NCBI GenBank assembly: GCA_000149265.1
Contig: CH001698.1
Span: 335,862 to 399,861, forward strand
DNA: 64,000 nt
Direction of reading: 5' to 3'
From: Ciona savignyi
Taxonomy: Eukaryota; Chordata; Ascidiacea; Phlebobranchia; Cionidae
Both the position numbers and the translations under genes were made by a program. A model generated the notes under the pieces. It had not been told where the DNA came from, made no database searches, and saw only the letters and a program-made list of their open reading frames with translations. This document shows, in pieces, positions 22,934 to 34,758 of the stretch (positions are counted from its first letter, which is position 1; each line of letters opens with the position of its first letter).

Positions 22934-25900
22934 TTACATTTTGTTTTTTATAAGTCCACGGCCACGTATTTTTCCGTCCTTCAAAAGATTGAATCCTTCA
23001 GTGATGTCTTCGAGATTGAAGTAAGTTAGCGGAGGGGCTTCCAACTAAAAATAGTACAGCAAAGTAGTGTTATTAATTTTTGCTATGGATAAAGCTTTGT
23101 TTATTAGTTTTTAACAGACCGTTTAAGCTCACACTATATCGTTTTTTTCGTTTCTTAAAATTTTATTTTTGGTTTTCAAATTAATACTTTAAAATAACAT
23201 TAGGGAAAGTTAAAATATACGGCAAATCGACAACAGTGTTAAAAGCACGTCATAGAGATTAATCAAAACGGCCTCGAAGTAAAGTGGCATATCATTAATA
23301 AAAAATTCCAGAAAAGGTGGCATAATCATTAATGAAAAAATTCCAGACCCGAAACTGCGCAAAAGACTGCAATGTCGGACGGCAATTTGCTTTCCATGGC
23401 AATTACAACTAAATTAGGGAGGTAATTCTGTCGAAGGTAGTTGTACAACTGCAGAAGGGGGTTTTCCTATAGTGCAAATTTACTTATGTTAATAGCCGAG
23501 TTTTAACCAAAAGTATTTACAATATGTAGTAAAATAGAATTACCAACCTTGTTTTTTGAAACAAGTTCGATTAAAGCCTTAAATTGTGCAAGCGAGCCGA
23601 CAAAGATTCCCTTCACTTGTTTTCCACCAAGCACAAGCATGGGCAGTGGAAAGGATGCCTCTCCCCCAAACAAACCAATCATTGCGTGCATCCCATACTG
23701 TAAAACATGTGCCCGTTTACAAATTTCATTTACGAGCTAAGTTAAGTACTGACAGAAAATGGGTTCTACTAAATTAAAGGAACGTGTGTATCATATATAA
23801 CATATTGCAATGGCTCTGGAAATCCGACGGTGGGTGCGAGGTGATCTGACGATTGCCCGTGCGTTAACCCCCTTGGTTTTTCCATTTATGGGGATAAACA
23901 TAAATATCCTATCCTAACATGTCAATATTATAGGCCAGATCCATAGTATTAGGGTAACCGAGTCAGACAAAACAGTTTGGAAATCATGATTCATAGATAA
24001 ATCCAAAGGGTAAAATCCCAACACAGATGTTAAGTTGTAATCTTTATATTCGTTCATAATTCGGTTAAAAATGTTTCTGACAAATAAATTAGTTTACCGC
24101 CACTGACTTACAGGTTTCAAGCAGCTGAATGCTCGTCCAGCAGTAACCTTTGTGTTAACAAAGTCCATAACACCATCAAATCCGCCATTGCCTTTCGCCA
24201 TAGTAGCTTTGATCAATTCTGGTTCAGTGAGTTCACCACTCCAACATATTGTGTCATGACAACCTTTTTCTTTGGCTAGATTTAATTTGTCCTCCTGGAA
24301 ATAATTAGCTTGATTGGTCCCTTAACTTTTTAGTTACTGTAAGATATTATTTATGTTTTATTCCCGTGGATGGGAAAACGCGAGAATACATAATGGAGCC
24401 AGATCTATACATTGTGTTATATGATTAAAATTCGTTTAGTTTTAGTACAACCTATTAGTCTATTTGGTTCAGTAACTTTTTTACATCTATATCAGCTACG
24501 ACGATTTTAGTGCCTGCTGGAAAGAGTGCCTGGCCAATCTGCAAGCTCCAAAGTCCAAGCCCGCCAGCACCAACGATGAGCACCGATGCTTTTCCTGAAA
24601 TAGCAAGATCATAAAGCTAAGCCCTAAAATAAAGGGAGGCCCCTAAAAATAAATTGACCAAATAGGATATATGAGGATATTCAAATTTTATTTACGTGAC
24701 CGTCAAAACCCGTGGAGAGATTTTACCCCACCACTAGTCAGATTACAGTAAGAATATAAAATTTATAACATGGATAATCGTCACATTGCCTCGAGACCAC
24801 CTTCAGATATCCGAAACTGTTACAGTATGCTTGCTGCACATGAAAGACTTTCTTTTAGTGTAGGTAGAAACCTTTAATTCGCTGGGTATAGGAAATTTCC
24901 AAAAGATACAATCGTCTGACCATCGACCATATGCTTGATTGTCCGGACAAGTACACACGATAAGTATAGGCTATACATACCATGATAAAGAGTAGCCTGT
25001 TGCACTGTCTCCAACAAGCTTGTGACTGCGTTGTATGTTGTGACACCTGAGCATGGCAGCATGCACGCAAGGTCAAGCGGAATGCTATCTGGAAGCTTGA
25101 CGACATGCTGAAGCTCTGCAACCGCGACGTAGGTGGCATGACTGTGTACAAAAAAGGAAAACGTTTAAAATTTAAGAAGGCCTCAATCTATCATGGTGGA
25201 TATTTAACAGTAAATTTTAAACTTGGCCGTATTTTGATTAAAATATGTTAAAGTGTATTTTTGATAATATGTTTCGGAATTTTTAAATAAACAAGGTTTT
25301 AGAATGAGGAGAGGTTAGATTTTAACCTTTTTCGCACTGTGGGTAAGATTTGACATCATACAAAACTCGCCAATCGAGTAAGAATATGTTTTAGGATTTA
25401 TTAAAGTGTGTTAGTTTCTTGTTCACGATGTGTGTGTGTGCATTTGGATCTATAAAGCCTTATATATCTTTCCAACCCTAGTTATAAAGTTGGTTGTCAT
25501 TTCCACCTTAATGGGCAACATGCGATTAGAACTTGATTTACCCGCCATCGGCACCAACTCCTACCAAAGCCTTTGACTTCTCCCTGCACCGCTCCGACAT
25601 ATCGTGCTTACATGCTCCGCAGTCACCACACCCTGCCCATGGATACACAGCGACCCGATCACCGACTTTTAACTCAGATTCACCTAAAACATGAACAGGT
25701 ATTAATAATTCTTGGTTGGTCATGTCCGGCTGCGTAAAAGGGCGAATATTCCGTCTTACCTTTATATATATTGAGATTATAAACAAATACATAACAAAAT
25801 CAATAAAGTATCAAATAAATATAAGTAAATTTAAACAATTTTAAATTTAGTTAGAATACATTAAAAAATAAAAACCGGTAGTTGGCGCTAGAGAGTAATT

Positions 25901-28900
25901 AAATTAAATTCCTTTATAGGAAGTCAATGATAATAAAGGGTTAAATAGAAGAATTTTAAGCGACACTGATTTCTATTTAGCTATGTAAAAACAACACACT
26001 ACACGGCCTTGGCGAAGGATCCAGTGGTAGTAGTTTAGATATAACAGACATGTCCGGTCACCGCAGATCATTGGTAAGAAAGTATAATCAGGAGGATATT
26101 TTAGAAACGCTTACTGATATGCTTATAGTTTGCCTCCACCTCTCTATTTTACAAACCTTTTTCTACCAAGCCAAAAAATGTAAAAAATAAATAAGTTTTG
26201 GGCATTTCTGGCGTTATCAACGGTATCTCGGGACTTGAAAGGAATATTACCTTCAAAGGTTAAAACTGTATAACATATATCAGAAAAGTAACATTTTAAA
26301 TAATGTAATAAATCGATAGAGAAATTCAATAGGAAAAAACATTTCATTAATACAAGACCATTTCTAAACCATTTTCTGGAAAATCCCCAAAACTTTGCCC
26401 CCTTCCCCCTCTTAAACTAGGAGAAGTGGGTTTTAACACCCCATAATAACACCAATAAAATCCCCGAGATGGACGTTTTAGAACTATTAAGTGAAAAACG
26501 TATTGAATAAGCAGTGATAATTCTGGACTGTAGATTTATTAATTTTAAATAAGTTTAGTTTAGTTTAGTTTATTTTTTGTTTTCACGATGAAAACACGAA
26601 GTGGGACTATCAGTAAAAATTTGGAAAACGGGAAAAAACGGCAAAACGACAGTCGTTAGAACACGTCTAAAAAAAGAAATAGACTATTAAAATTCTGTAT
26701 AATTTGACGTGGCCGCTAAACCCAATTAAAAAAATATTAAAAATAATTGTTTATAAAAATAAAAATTGCACTAAGCCTCGAAGAAAAGTGTGCGGTAAAG
26801 CGACCAGTGCAAATAAATAAGATATATAAACACTACTGGACTAAACATGCGATTAAGGAATCATTATGTGTTCTCATTTTTGACATCCTATAAAGCTACA
26901 GATTAAAACGGTATTAAATAAGTACTATAACCAGTATCTGTTAAGTTTAAACTTAAGACATACGCAAATAGGAAAATGTACTTTTCTATACAGCGATTTG
27001 TAGCGCTGAATCCATTGCTAAAACTGCACAATAATTTAATCCTTAGTATAAACTAGGACAGTACTCTACGGATTACCTGTTTCCTTTCCAAAAGAATGAA
27101 TTGTCCCAGATATTTCATGCCCGGGAACAATAGGTAGTTTGTAGTTCAACGCCGCAGACATCGAGACCTTTTGTATCCCAGCGTCAATTACGTCTTCCCA
27201 TTGGTGCAAATCCGAATGACATATACCACTGAACGCCACCTGCAAACAAATGTGTTTGTAGTTTCTAGTCATTGGGGTTCATGAGGAAGCAAATGACGCT
27301 TTGGAACAATTCAAAAAAGTTACATTTAAAAAAATCAAATTGCAATTTCATTTAGTTTCACCAGGAATTTGCACTAGTCAAGGGCATAAGCGTTAGATTG
27401 GCAAACACGCAAAGGTGGTTATTATGCACACTGCAATATCTCCGGTAATCTATAGCAGTGGGCACGAACTGATCAGATAATTACCCTTGTAGAGTTTTCA
27501 GGTGTTATGTCTTTTCTCCTATGTGATTATACGCTAAACCACTGAACCGGCAGTATCCTACGTAAACACATACGCATATTTATCGGTTTTTAACCAGTTA
27601 CTTCTTCTGCAACTTTACGTTTCATATGTCATACAATTTTGGTAAAACGACGAAGAACGGTGAAAAAACTGATTTGAAATATATGAGGCATTTTGCTTCT
27701 TTTTTTTTTCTATAAATATTGATGAAAAAATACACTTTCTCTGGGATATACAAATGCAACCCCAACACAGTACAATAGCTTGGGTAAGACAACCGTGCTC
27801 GCGATATAGCCTATTATGACGATTATTCTGCGTGTGAATAATCATTTCTGTAATTCTAATAATTCTTTATCGTTGTATCGTGTGTCCTCCCGGTTAGTCT
27901 GGTTGTTTAGTGCGTTGCCTTTCAGCCGAATGGTTGTAGGTACGAAACTGGTCGCTAGCTGGTCGGTTGTGTCCTTAGGCAAGGCACTTAACGAAAATTG
28001 CCTTAACCCAGCGAATTAATGGGTTTTATCAAATTGAAGGAACGTGTGAATCATACTTAACACACTGCAATAGCTTCGGTAACCCGACAGTGGGCGTGAG
28101 GTAATCTGACGATTGCCCGTGTGTTAACCTCCTTGGTTTTCCCATTCACGGGGATAAACATGAATATCCTATCCCATCGTCATATTAAGATATAACAAAA
28201 GGCTATCTGCATTTTTGGTCTGGAACATTTGCAGAAAAAAATCATTTTCAACAGTAGTAGTCTAGTTATAAAAAATTATTTTCGTAACACAATGGGCCAG
28301 GAACGTCTCATAGAACTATTGGAGCAAATACATTTAGTTGCGTCTCCGCTTGGCTGCATATTTTGTCTAAAAACAACTCCGCCTATTGACACTGCTTCTT
28401 GCAGTGTTGATCACGTGAATTAGCTCGATGGCTTTTCCCTGAAGACACAACTGCGCACAATTTGGCGAGATACAAAGATTCGCACAGAAAGCTCTTATGA
28501 CATAAACTCATTCGTTATCCTTTTATACATATAACTCTAATAAGATACCTTGACCTAACATTAAACGGTATAAAAATTATCCTTAGTTCTTACCTTTACA
28601 ATTGCACCCTTTTTCGGTGTAGCAGGCAAATCTGCTTCCACAATACGTAGGGGTTTATTTGGTTCAACTATTTCAGCTTTCTTCATTATTGCGTGCTCTT
28701 TTTGAATTACTAATTTATAGCCTACCTATATATATTCAACAACAGTAAGGCTACACCTTCAAGTCTGATACCGTTTAATAAATAGTAAATGATTTACCAA
28801 TATTGAACGAATGTCCACATTATTATATTGTTTCTACAAACCAAAAAGACTATACCAACAACTATATTGTCTTTGTGCAAACTAAATTGACCAGAGCAAT

Positions 28901-29117
28901 GTTTTGTACCTAGCTGAATTATCGATTATTTAAACATCGGTTTTATAAAAGAAAATTATTATCAAAAACGTATTTGCAGACTAACTTTTTACAATTTGAG
29001 CTTAAAGTAACACCGTAAAAACCATTCACAATTACCTTCGCCTTCAAGCAGCAGCATAGTCGCCAATGCAGCAGGCAGCATAGTCGCTGCAGACAAAACG
29101 AGAATTTGTTTGCTCAT
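22934..29117 (-). CDS. Zinc-dependent medium-chain alcohol dehydrogenase with hydrophobic leader
   Basis: Nine exons in minus order: 29036-29117, 28594-28709, 27077-27239, 25542-25683, 24981-25141, 24485-24594, 24112-24294, 23548-23697, 22934-23044; 405 residues. The body has the family's landmarks in order: GICHSDLHQW (first catalytic zinc cysteine), VPGHEISG (His-Glu), four structural-zinc cysteines in CGDCGACKHDMSERC, CMLPCSGVTTY (third zinc ligand), the Rossmann loop GAGGLG, and an acidic residue after IVVAD that usually selects NAD over NADP. It should oxidise alcohols or reduce aldehydes; the substrate is unknown. The first exon encodes MSKQILVLSAATMLPAALAT plus a short linker, a signal or membrane anchor unusual for this cytosolic family. 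Exon 2 holds an internal ATG (28684-28686) that would give a leaderless 370-residue form. The donor after exon 8 is GTTGGT, weak but required by frame. Confidence 0.85.
23755..23935 (+). mobile_element. SINE copy in dehydrogenase intron
   Basis: The 3' two-thirds of the family is present, from the GGGTTCTA block through GACGGTGGGTGCGAGGTGAT to ATAAATATCCTATCCTAACA. It is inserted antisense to the host gene. Confidence 0.7.
24350..24470 (-). mobile_element. SINE fragment, reversed
   Basis: Pieces matching the tail and middle of the family (CCCGTGGATGGGAAAAC, the TTGTGTTATATGATTA block and TTTAGTACAACCTATTAGTC) lie in the right order, heavily decayed. Confidence 0.4.
27420..27535 (+). mobile_element. 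SINE fragment
   Basis: The blocks CACACTGCAATATCTCCGGT, GCAGTGGGCACGAACTGATC and AATTACCCTTGTAGAG follow the order of the family's central part, in an intron of the dehydrogenase gene. Confidence 0.45.
27884..28180 (+). mobile_element. Near full-length SINE with tRNA-like head
   Basis: The head CCCGGTTAGTCTGGTTGTTT followed by GTAGGTACGAAACTGG has the spacing of tRNA A and B boxes. It is followed by the whole body and the CATGAATATCCTATCC tail. The structure is that of a tRNA-derived SINE transcribed by RNA polymerase III. A composite SINE has been described in Ciona; identity with it is likely but unchecked. Confidence 0.8.
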
Positions 29118-30118
29118 CAAACAGATATCGGGCGTGTGTTGACCAGACCAAAAGCGTTAGATAGCGGGTCCAACCCCGAATGAGGTTTATGTTGAGATTA
29201 CTAATATGTAGCTACAGTAGCGTTTACTCTTACAACTTTGCTCTAACTTAATTAACTTTCTTTATAAAATTAACTTTCTATACTACAATGTGGGATACAA
29301 TAATAACTGTATGTAGACTTAATTATTTCCAACACTGCAATAGTATACACTATGCAAAAATACGCGTTTTCCTATTCACAGATATAAAACATGGTTATGC
29401 AGCGCCGTTTTTTATCGTTAAAATGCCAACCATATCTTCCTAACTTTAATCTATCTATATACAAACCTCGAATATTAAGAAATGAAGCAATTATTTAAAC
29501 TGTTATATCGGAAGTGATTTTTGTTGCACGAATCCGAAGTTCAATCATTCGCGCTCATTAGGAGAATATTTAAGAGAATCATTATTCGGAAACGTGTTAA
29601 CTATGTCTTTGCTCTTTGGTGTATAAAAAATACCTTTTGATATAGCAGTTAGAAATAATAACTGCATGGTTGTGGACAAGGTTTAAAATAAAGCATCCAT
29701 AAAAGGAATTAAATTACATGCATAAAATAAAGTCAAATTTAAATAGTAAACAAAGTGTAGTTGGAGCAACTTAGTGTGGATGTGCAGTAAAATAAAAATT
29801 GCTTGTGTTATAGTTATTTTTACATTTTTAACCACAAAATAACACCAAGGAAATACATAAAAATAATTTTTATTTGAATAACAAAAAAATATTTTATAAT
29901 GCTACTATTTACATAAATTATACACACATTTCAGTGTAAAATACACAAATTTCAGTGTTTTTTCTGTTTGTAAGTGGAGACTCATTACACTCATGACTGT
30001 TATATTGCTTGCAAGAAAACATCTACGGAACATGATATCCCAAATTTATACAGGTTCTAGGTATAAATGTATCTATATATATATATATATAAATATATAT
30101 ATATATACAATAAACCTA
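29118..30118. other. Spacer upstream of the dehydrogenase gene, with TA repeat
   Basis: Holds the presumed dehydrogenase promoter on the right of 29117 and the 3' flank of the IFT54 gene. A simple TA tract lies at about 30071-30110. No gene was recognised. Confidence 0.45.
30071..30110. repeat. TA microsatellite
   Basis: An almost pure run of alternating T and A with two AAA interruptions, directly downstream of the IFT54 polyadenylation signal. Confidence 0.8.
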
Positions 30119-30124
30119 TTTATT
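30119..30124 (-). terminator. Polyadenylation signal of the IFT54 gene
   Basis: AATAAA on the minus strand, 60 bases after the stop codon at 30184-30186. Confidence 0.5.
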
Positions 30125-30183
30125 TATGAAGCATCTGCTTTCATTTCTAGCAGTATATCAACATAAGTTTCCAGTATAAAAAA

Positions 30184-31837
30184 TTAGGAACGTGCTGCAA
30201 CAGCAGACACCATTTTCTGAATCTTTTCTTGATTGCGAATAATATTTGCTTTTGTGGCGGCCATTTGATTTCTGTATGTCGATAAGCTTCTGTCTAGTTC
30301 CTCTAATTCATGTTTAAGAGGTTCAACTGCTCTAGCTGTGATGTTTTCCTCTTCTTTGAGTTTTGTAGCATGCTCAGCATTTTCTTTTTTCCAAAACACA
30401 AGCTCATTCTGCATGGCATCCATGTCTTCCTGGATGTAATCGATAATCTTCGCAAGAGGAGTAGCACTCTGGCAAAGAGTCTGAACAGAATTTCGTAATT
30501 GATCAATTTCTTTTACAACTAATTCTCGCTCTTTACGCTGCTGAGCAGTAGTAACATTAGTGCGTTGAATTTCAGTGTGCTTTTCAGCTTTATTCTGACC
30601 CGCAGCTGATTGTTCTAATTCCTTTTTTGTTTCCAAAATCTTTCGAACAAGTCCTCCATGCTCCTCCCCATCGTCTAATTGACTTCCATTTGGCACAGGA
30701 GTATGTTCTTCGGGTTGCATTGGATCAGCATCTTCTACTACAAACTGTTCATCATCATCATCAGATGGACTGGTTCCAAGATTCCGATCAACGATTATCG
30801 GTGCTGAGCGGTGCTGGCCACCACTTCCAATTCTATTCAACCTCTTCTTCAGCAGCATTAGGGCGTTGTCGCACCCTTGGGGCAGCAGGTCTTGCACTAG
30901 GAGGACGTGTCAGCTTACGAGAAGCAACAGAAGGCTCTTCATGGCCTTCTTGTTGAACATCTGGCTTTGATCTTCCACCATAAGGTTTTCTCCGCTGTCC
31001 CTTTGCAGATGCAGGTCTAGGTGCTCTTGTTGGAGTACTACTCTCTGCTCCTTCCGCATTCTCCCGTAATCCAACAGTGTTATCTTTATCAGGTTGCTCT
31101 TCTGTCTCTCCCCGGCTTCCTGATGGTTCACTATTTCCATTAGGATTCTCATTTTCATCTTGGTGCTTTTTGCTCTTTCTTCTTTTTCGACCATGTTCGG
31201 GTTCTTGAGCAGGTTCCTCAGAATTTTCTGGATGTCGATTGTCTGAGCTTCTTTCCCTTTCTTTGCGCCTTTCGTGGTCTGCAGACGGGCGCCTTTTATC
31301 TTGACTTCTGTCCCTGTGCTCTGAGCTTCTATCTCCCTTTTTCTTTCTTTCTTTCCCAGTATCTTCTTTTTCATCTTTTTCACCTATCTCAGATCGCTTA
31401 GATCCAGAGGGAGGTTTCTCTTTTGACTTTGATTTTGAAGACTTCCCGGTAAGAACTTGCTGAACTGCATCAGTAGAGGATTTATTTTTCAAAATACATT
31501 TTGCCATTACTTGAAGTAATTCGTTAGTTTTTTCAGGTTCATGACCAGCTATTACTTTGTTTGGTTTTACAGTAAGTGTATCACCTGATACAATATTAAC
31601 ACAATCAATTACTTTTTGCAGAAATAAAAGTTTGTCTTCCTTTGCTGTTACATTTTTTGATTCCATCTCTTCATTTGTAAAAAGTCCTTTCAGAAATCCA
31701 CTTGTTCGAATAACTTCTGTTATAATGTCATGAAGAAAACGGAATGGTGGTTTATTTAATAGTTTATCAGTAAGAGGAGGTTTCTTTATAATTGTCCCCA
31801 TTGAATCCTTTGTTTTCTTTATTATTTTTGGATCCAT
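30184..31837 (-). CDS. traf3ip1: IFT54/TRAF3IP1, intronless and interrupted by one +1 frameshift
   Basis: The minus-strand ATG at 31837 opens 334 codons ending in TAG at 30833-30835. The next frame continues at once to a stop at 30184. The total span is 551 codons plus one base. Residues 1-115 form the calponin-homology-like domain that binds tubulin, with KPPFRFLHDIITEVIRTSGF and AGHEPEKTNELLQVMAKC matching the family. Then come a long charged Lys/Arg/Glu region, RPPSARPAAPR, an acidic patch DDDDEQFVVEDA, and a C-terminal coiled coil (about 390-545) ending KANIIRNQEKIQKMV, which in the family pairs with IFT20. The product is an IFT-B subunit needed for cilium assembly. The frame break lies in the linker before RIGSGG; ignoring one T at the TAG brings both frames into register with the family. 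It could be a sequence error, a recent mutation, a retrocopy, or +1 frameshifting at the stop. No introns are present, unlike the vertebrate gene. Confidence 0.85.
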
Positions 31838-32751
31838 GTTTATTTGGTAACAAATTTTCTATGCCAGTAAGTTATTGAGGCAAAAGTAAATCTTAAGATC
31901 TGCAATTTTACACCAAAAATAACTATCACTACTGGTAATAATAATGATATGAGCTATATTTTTATGATTTATGACCATCAATAGCCTAGGTAAAGGATGT
32001 GTGAAAAGTATGACAAACAATACTATCCAATAACACATACACGTGTTTGTGCAGAATTAGTTTTCTTTTGCAGTAACGATGATTGATTAACAGAATTTTT
32101 GTAGGAAACAATGATTGGTTGCACAGGTCTTACCCAGTTTTTCAGATATAACAATATCTGGACTACCTTTCTAAATTTACTATATTAAATAGACATAGTC
32201 CGTGGTATATATTGAGGTGTTTAAATCACTGAGGGTTTATTTTACATCTTATTTCTTTACTAAGTTAGGACCTAACTTGTTAGGTTATAAAATAGTGTTT
32301 TTGACACCGGTACTAAAAACACTAAAACTTCATTTTTTTGCGAACTTTTACTTAAATAACACATTAAATCTGGCGACAACGCTTTGTTACTATATTGATT
32401 TGATCATAAACGCGAACAACTTTCGCTGTACGACATATTTCCGGTTTCCTATTTTTTACAGAAGCATTTTTAATGATACAATAAAAAATATACTAAAATT
32501 TAATTCTAAATTTACTGGAATGCAGGAGCGTTCCGAGTAACCATAGAAATCTATATTTACGATAAGAATGGATACAACATAATATATCGCTTTACTTTAC
32601 TTTAATTTTTTAGCCAGATTATAACCAAAGAATAAGCGAATTTAGATAGTGTATTATATAATACTCGCAACGTTCAGCAGGTTCAGATACGGTAAAGGTA
32701 GGAATAGGTGAGAGAATAAATTTCACGTTTTTCTAATATTATATATTTGTC
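31838..32751. other. Spacer upstream of IFT54
   Basis: AT-rich spacer expected to hold the IFT54 promoter. A plus-strand open frame of 112 codons at 32202-32540 has low-complexity composition and no family match, so I do not call it a gene. Confidence 0.45.
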
Positions 32752-33040
32752 CGGCCCGTTAGCCTAGCGCTTAAGTGCGTCGCGTTTCAATCGAAAGGTG
32801 CAGGTGCGAAACTGGTCGCTAGCTAGTCGGTTGTGTCTTTGGGCAAGGCACTTTACGGACATTGCCTGGACCCAGCGGATTAATGGGTTCTTCCAAATTA
32901 AAGGAACCTGTCCATACACAACACACTGCAATAGCGTCGGTAACCCGACGGTGGGCGCGAGGCGATCTGACGATTGTCCGTGTATTAACCCCCTTGGTTT
33001 TCCCATTCACGGGGATAAACATGAATATCCTATCCTATAG
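32752..33040 (+). mobile_element. Full-length SINE with tRNA-like head
   Basis: The best copy in the window. The head GTTAGCCTAGCGCTTAAGTG and GCAGGTGCGAAACTGG look like A and B boxes. The body holds CTAGCTAGTCGGTTGTGTC, CAGCGGATTAATGGGTTC, GACGGTGGGCGCGAGGCGAT and the CATTCACGGGGATAAACATG tail, ending in AATATCCTATCCTAT. Confidence 0.85.
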
Positions 33041-34758
33041 AATTATTCATGTTTTATATAGATTCATCACATGAAACACATGTTTGTACATGTTTATCTG
33101 TCAAAAACAAGACAGTCAAATGCAGCTAAACTTATTGAACACAAGGCAATATAATCGTCACAACACAATAATTCGCGTGGGACTCGAATTCCACAGATGA
33201 CATTATTTATGGGTCTCATTTGGGAAAACATTTTTTCTTCAATCTAAATAGTGTCGCGTCGCACAGATATCTTTCAAAATTTGTCTTTGAATTTTACCTT
33301 GCAATAATTATTTGATAACATAATATAGAGCTAAAATAGATATTTTGGATTATAAGCCAAAAAGAAATTAACGGAGTCGTAAAAATAAAATTGGTTTGTT
33401 AAACGCAGCTTCTTTTAAGCATTTCACTAAAGATTGGACGCCATATTAAACAAATATTTTTAGTCAAGTCACACCTTTGTTTATTAGCGACGATATTGTT
33501 TATTAGCAGATAGCCTATAGGTGGACTGGATCGAACAATATATTAAATTCTTAAGTAATAAAAGTATATAGAGTGATGTAGGAAAGGTGGAAATTAAAAT
33601 AATTCAGTTTACCCCTGGACACCCCTCCCATAAAATTTCTGTAAAACTTAATGCACTAATATAAATATATAAAAAAGCAAGTCAATTTGAAATATAATTC
33701 CCACATGCAAATTAGTAGCTAGTCTGCCCTTTATAACTCCCGAACAAATATTTCTATCGAGTTAAAGCTTATGGGATGTTATCACATATAAATTAGATCT
33801 GCAGCGGTCAATGTGAAATCTATTTAATGGAATTCCCAATTGACCCAAAAATTAAAATTAACACCTGCTTTTCTACATTTTCGGAACACATAATCTTTGT
33901 TGAAAGATACGACGTTTAGGATTTTGAAACGGTTTCAAGAATATTAGGTACAATGGTCTGGATATGAAATTATTATAAACTATTACGTTATGTAAAAAAA
34001 AACAACTTAATATTTAAAAACAACATAAAAAGAAATTTTATACAAACATAAAAGATTCGGGTGATTTTTTTATTGAACCGTTTTGAACTGTTTTCCAGGA
34101 CATTCCCCAAAATTTAACCCCACACAAACCTGTAATCAGTCTTTTAAAAAGTACTCACATGACTGTTTAAATGACCACATTAGAAAAAAAGGACAATATT
34201 AAAATATATGGCTAAAACGGTAAATAATCTTGGCCCTGTGGATTACATAATGCAAACCCAGTTATTATTGAAACAAAAGAATGCTTGTCCATACTTTATA
34301 ATCTTTTATCATATTCTTCCTCAAAGTATACTCTGATTTGGGTTTGATCAGTTTGCAAATTAATAACGTATGTTGTATTTACCATTAATGCAAAAAATAT
34401 TACACTTAATTTTATTTTATTATATATTGTTGTACAATAAAAACACGTAATCACCTGTACTCGACAAATTCAGTGTTGACTAAATTGGCAATATTACAAA
34501 TGTTTTTTTCTGATGGGTTCGTGTGTTCTGAGTGTGCGGAAATCACAATAAAGCATTTTAACTATTTTCGTTGAACTGCAGGTATGTTATGCTAATACAA
34601 AACACAATAGGTTTTGCTCTACTTATTTAACAAATAAAATAAAAACAAAACAGTACATGCATTTTTTTAATGTGATCAAACAAATCTAAATAATAGAGCG
34701 TAATTTTTTTGACTTATTTTCGAAACAGTTTTCCGGTATCCGCCACAGACCACCCAAA
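33041..34758. other. Spacer between IFT54 side and GPCR 1
   Basis: No gene recognised. A short block near 34080-34125 with ACATTCCCCAAAATTTAACC resembles sequence near 26375-26445, suggesting an old dispersed repeat. AATAAA on the minus strand near 34411 could end the GPCR 1 transcript. Confidence 0.4.

Noticed and set aside
30303..31383. Extra open frames inside the IFT54 gene on both strands, including a 157-codon Lys/Glu-rich frame and a plus-strand 109-codon frame
   Set aside because: They are shadows of the real coding frames; composition follows from the charged repeats of IFT54.
32202..32540. 112-codon plus-strand open frame upstream of IFT54
   Set aside because: Low-complexity, AT-driven composition with no recognisable domain and no splice support.
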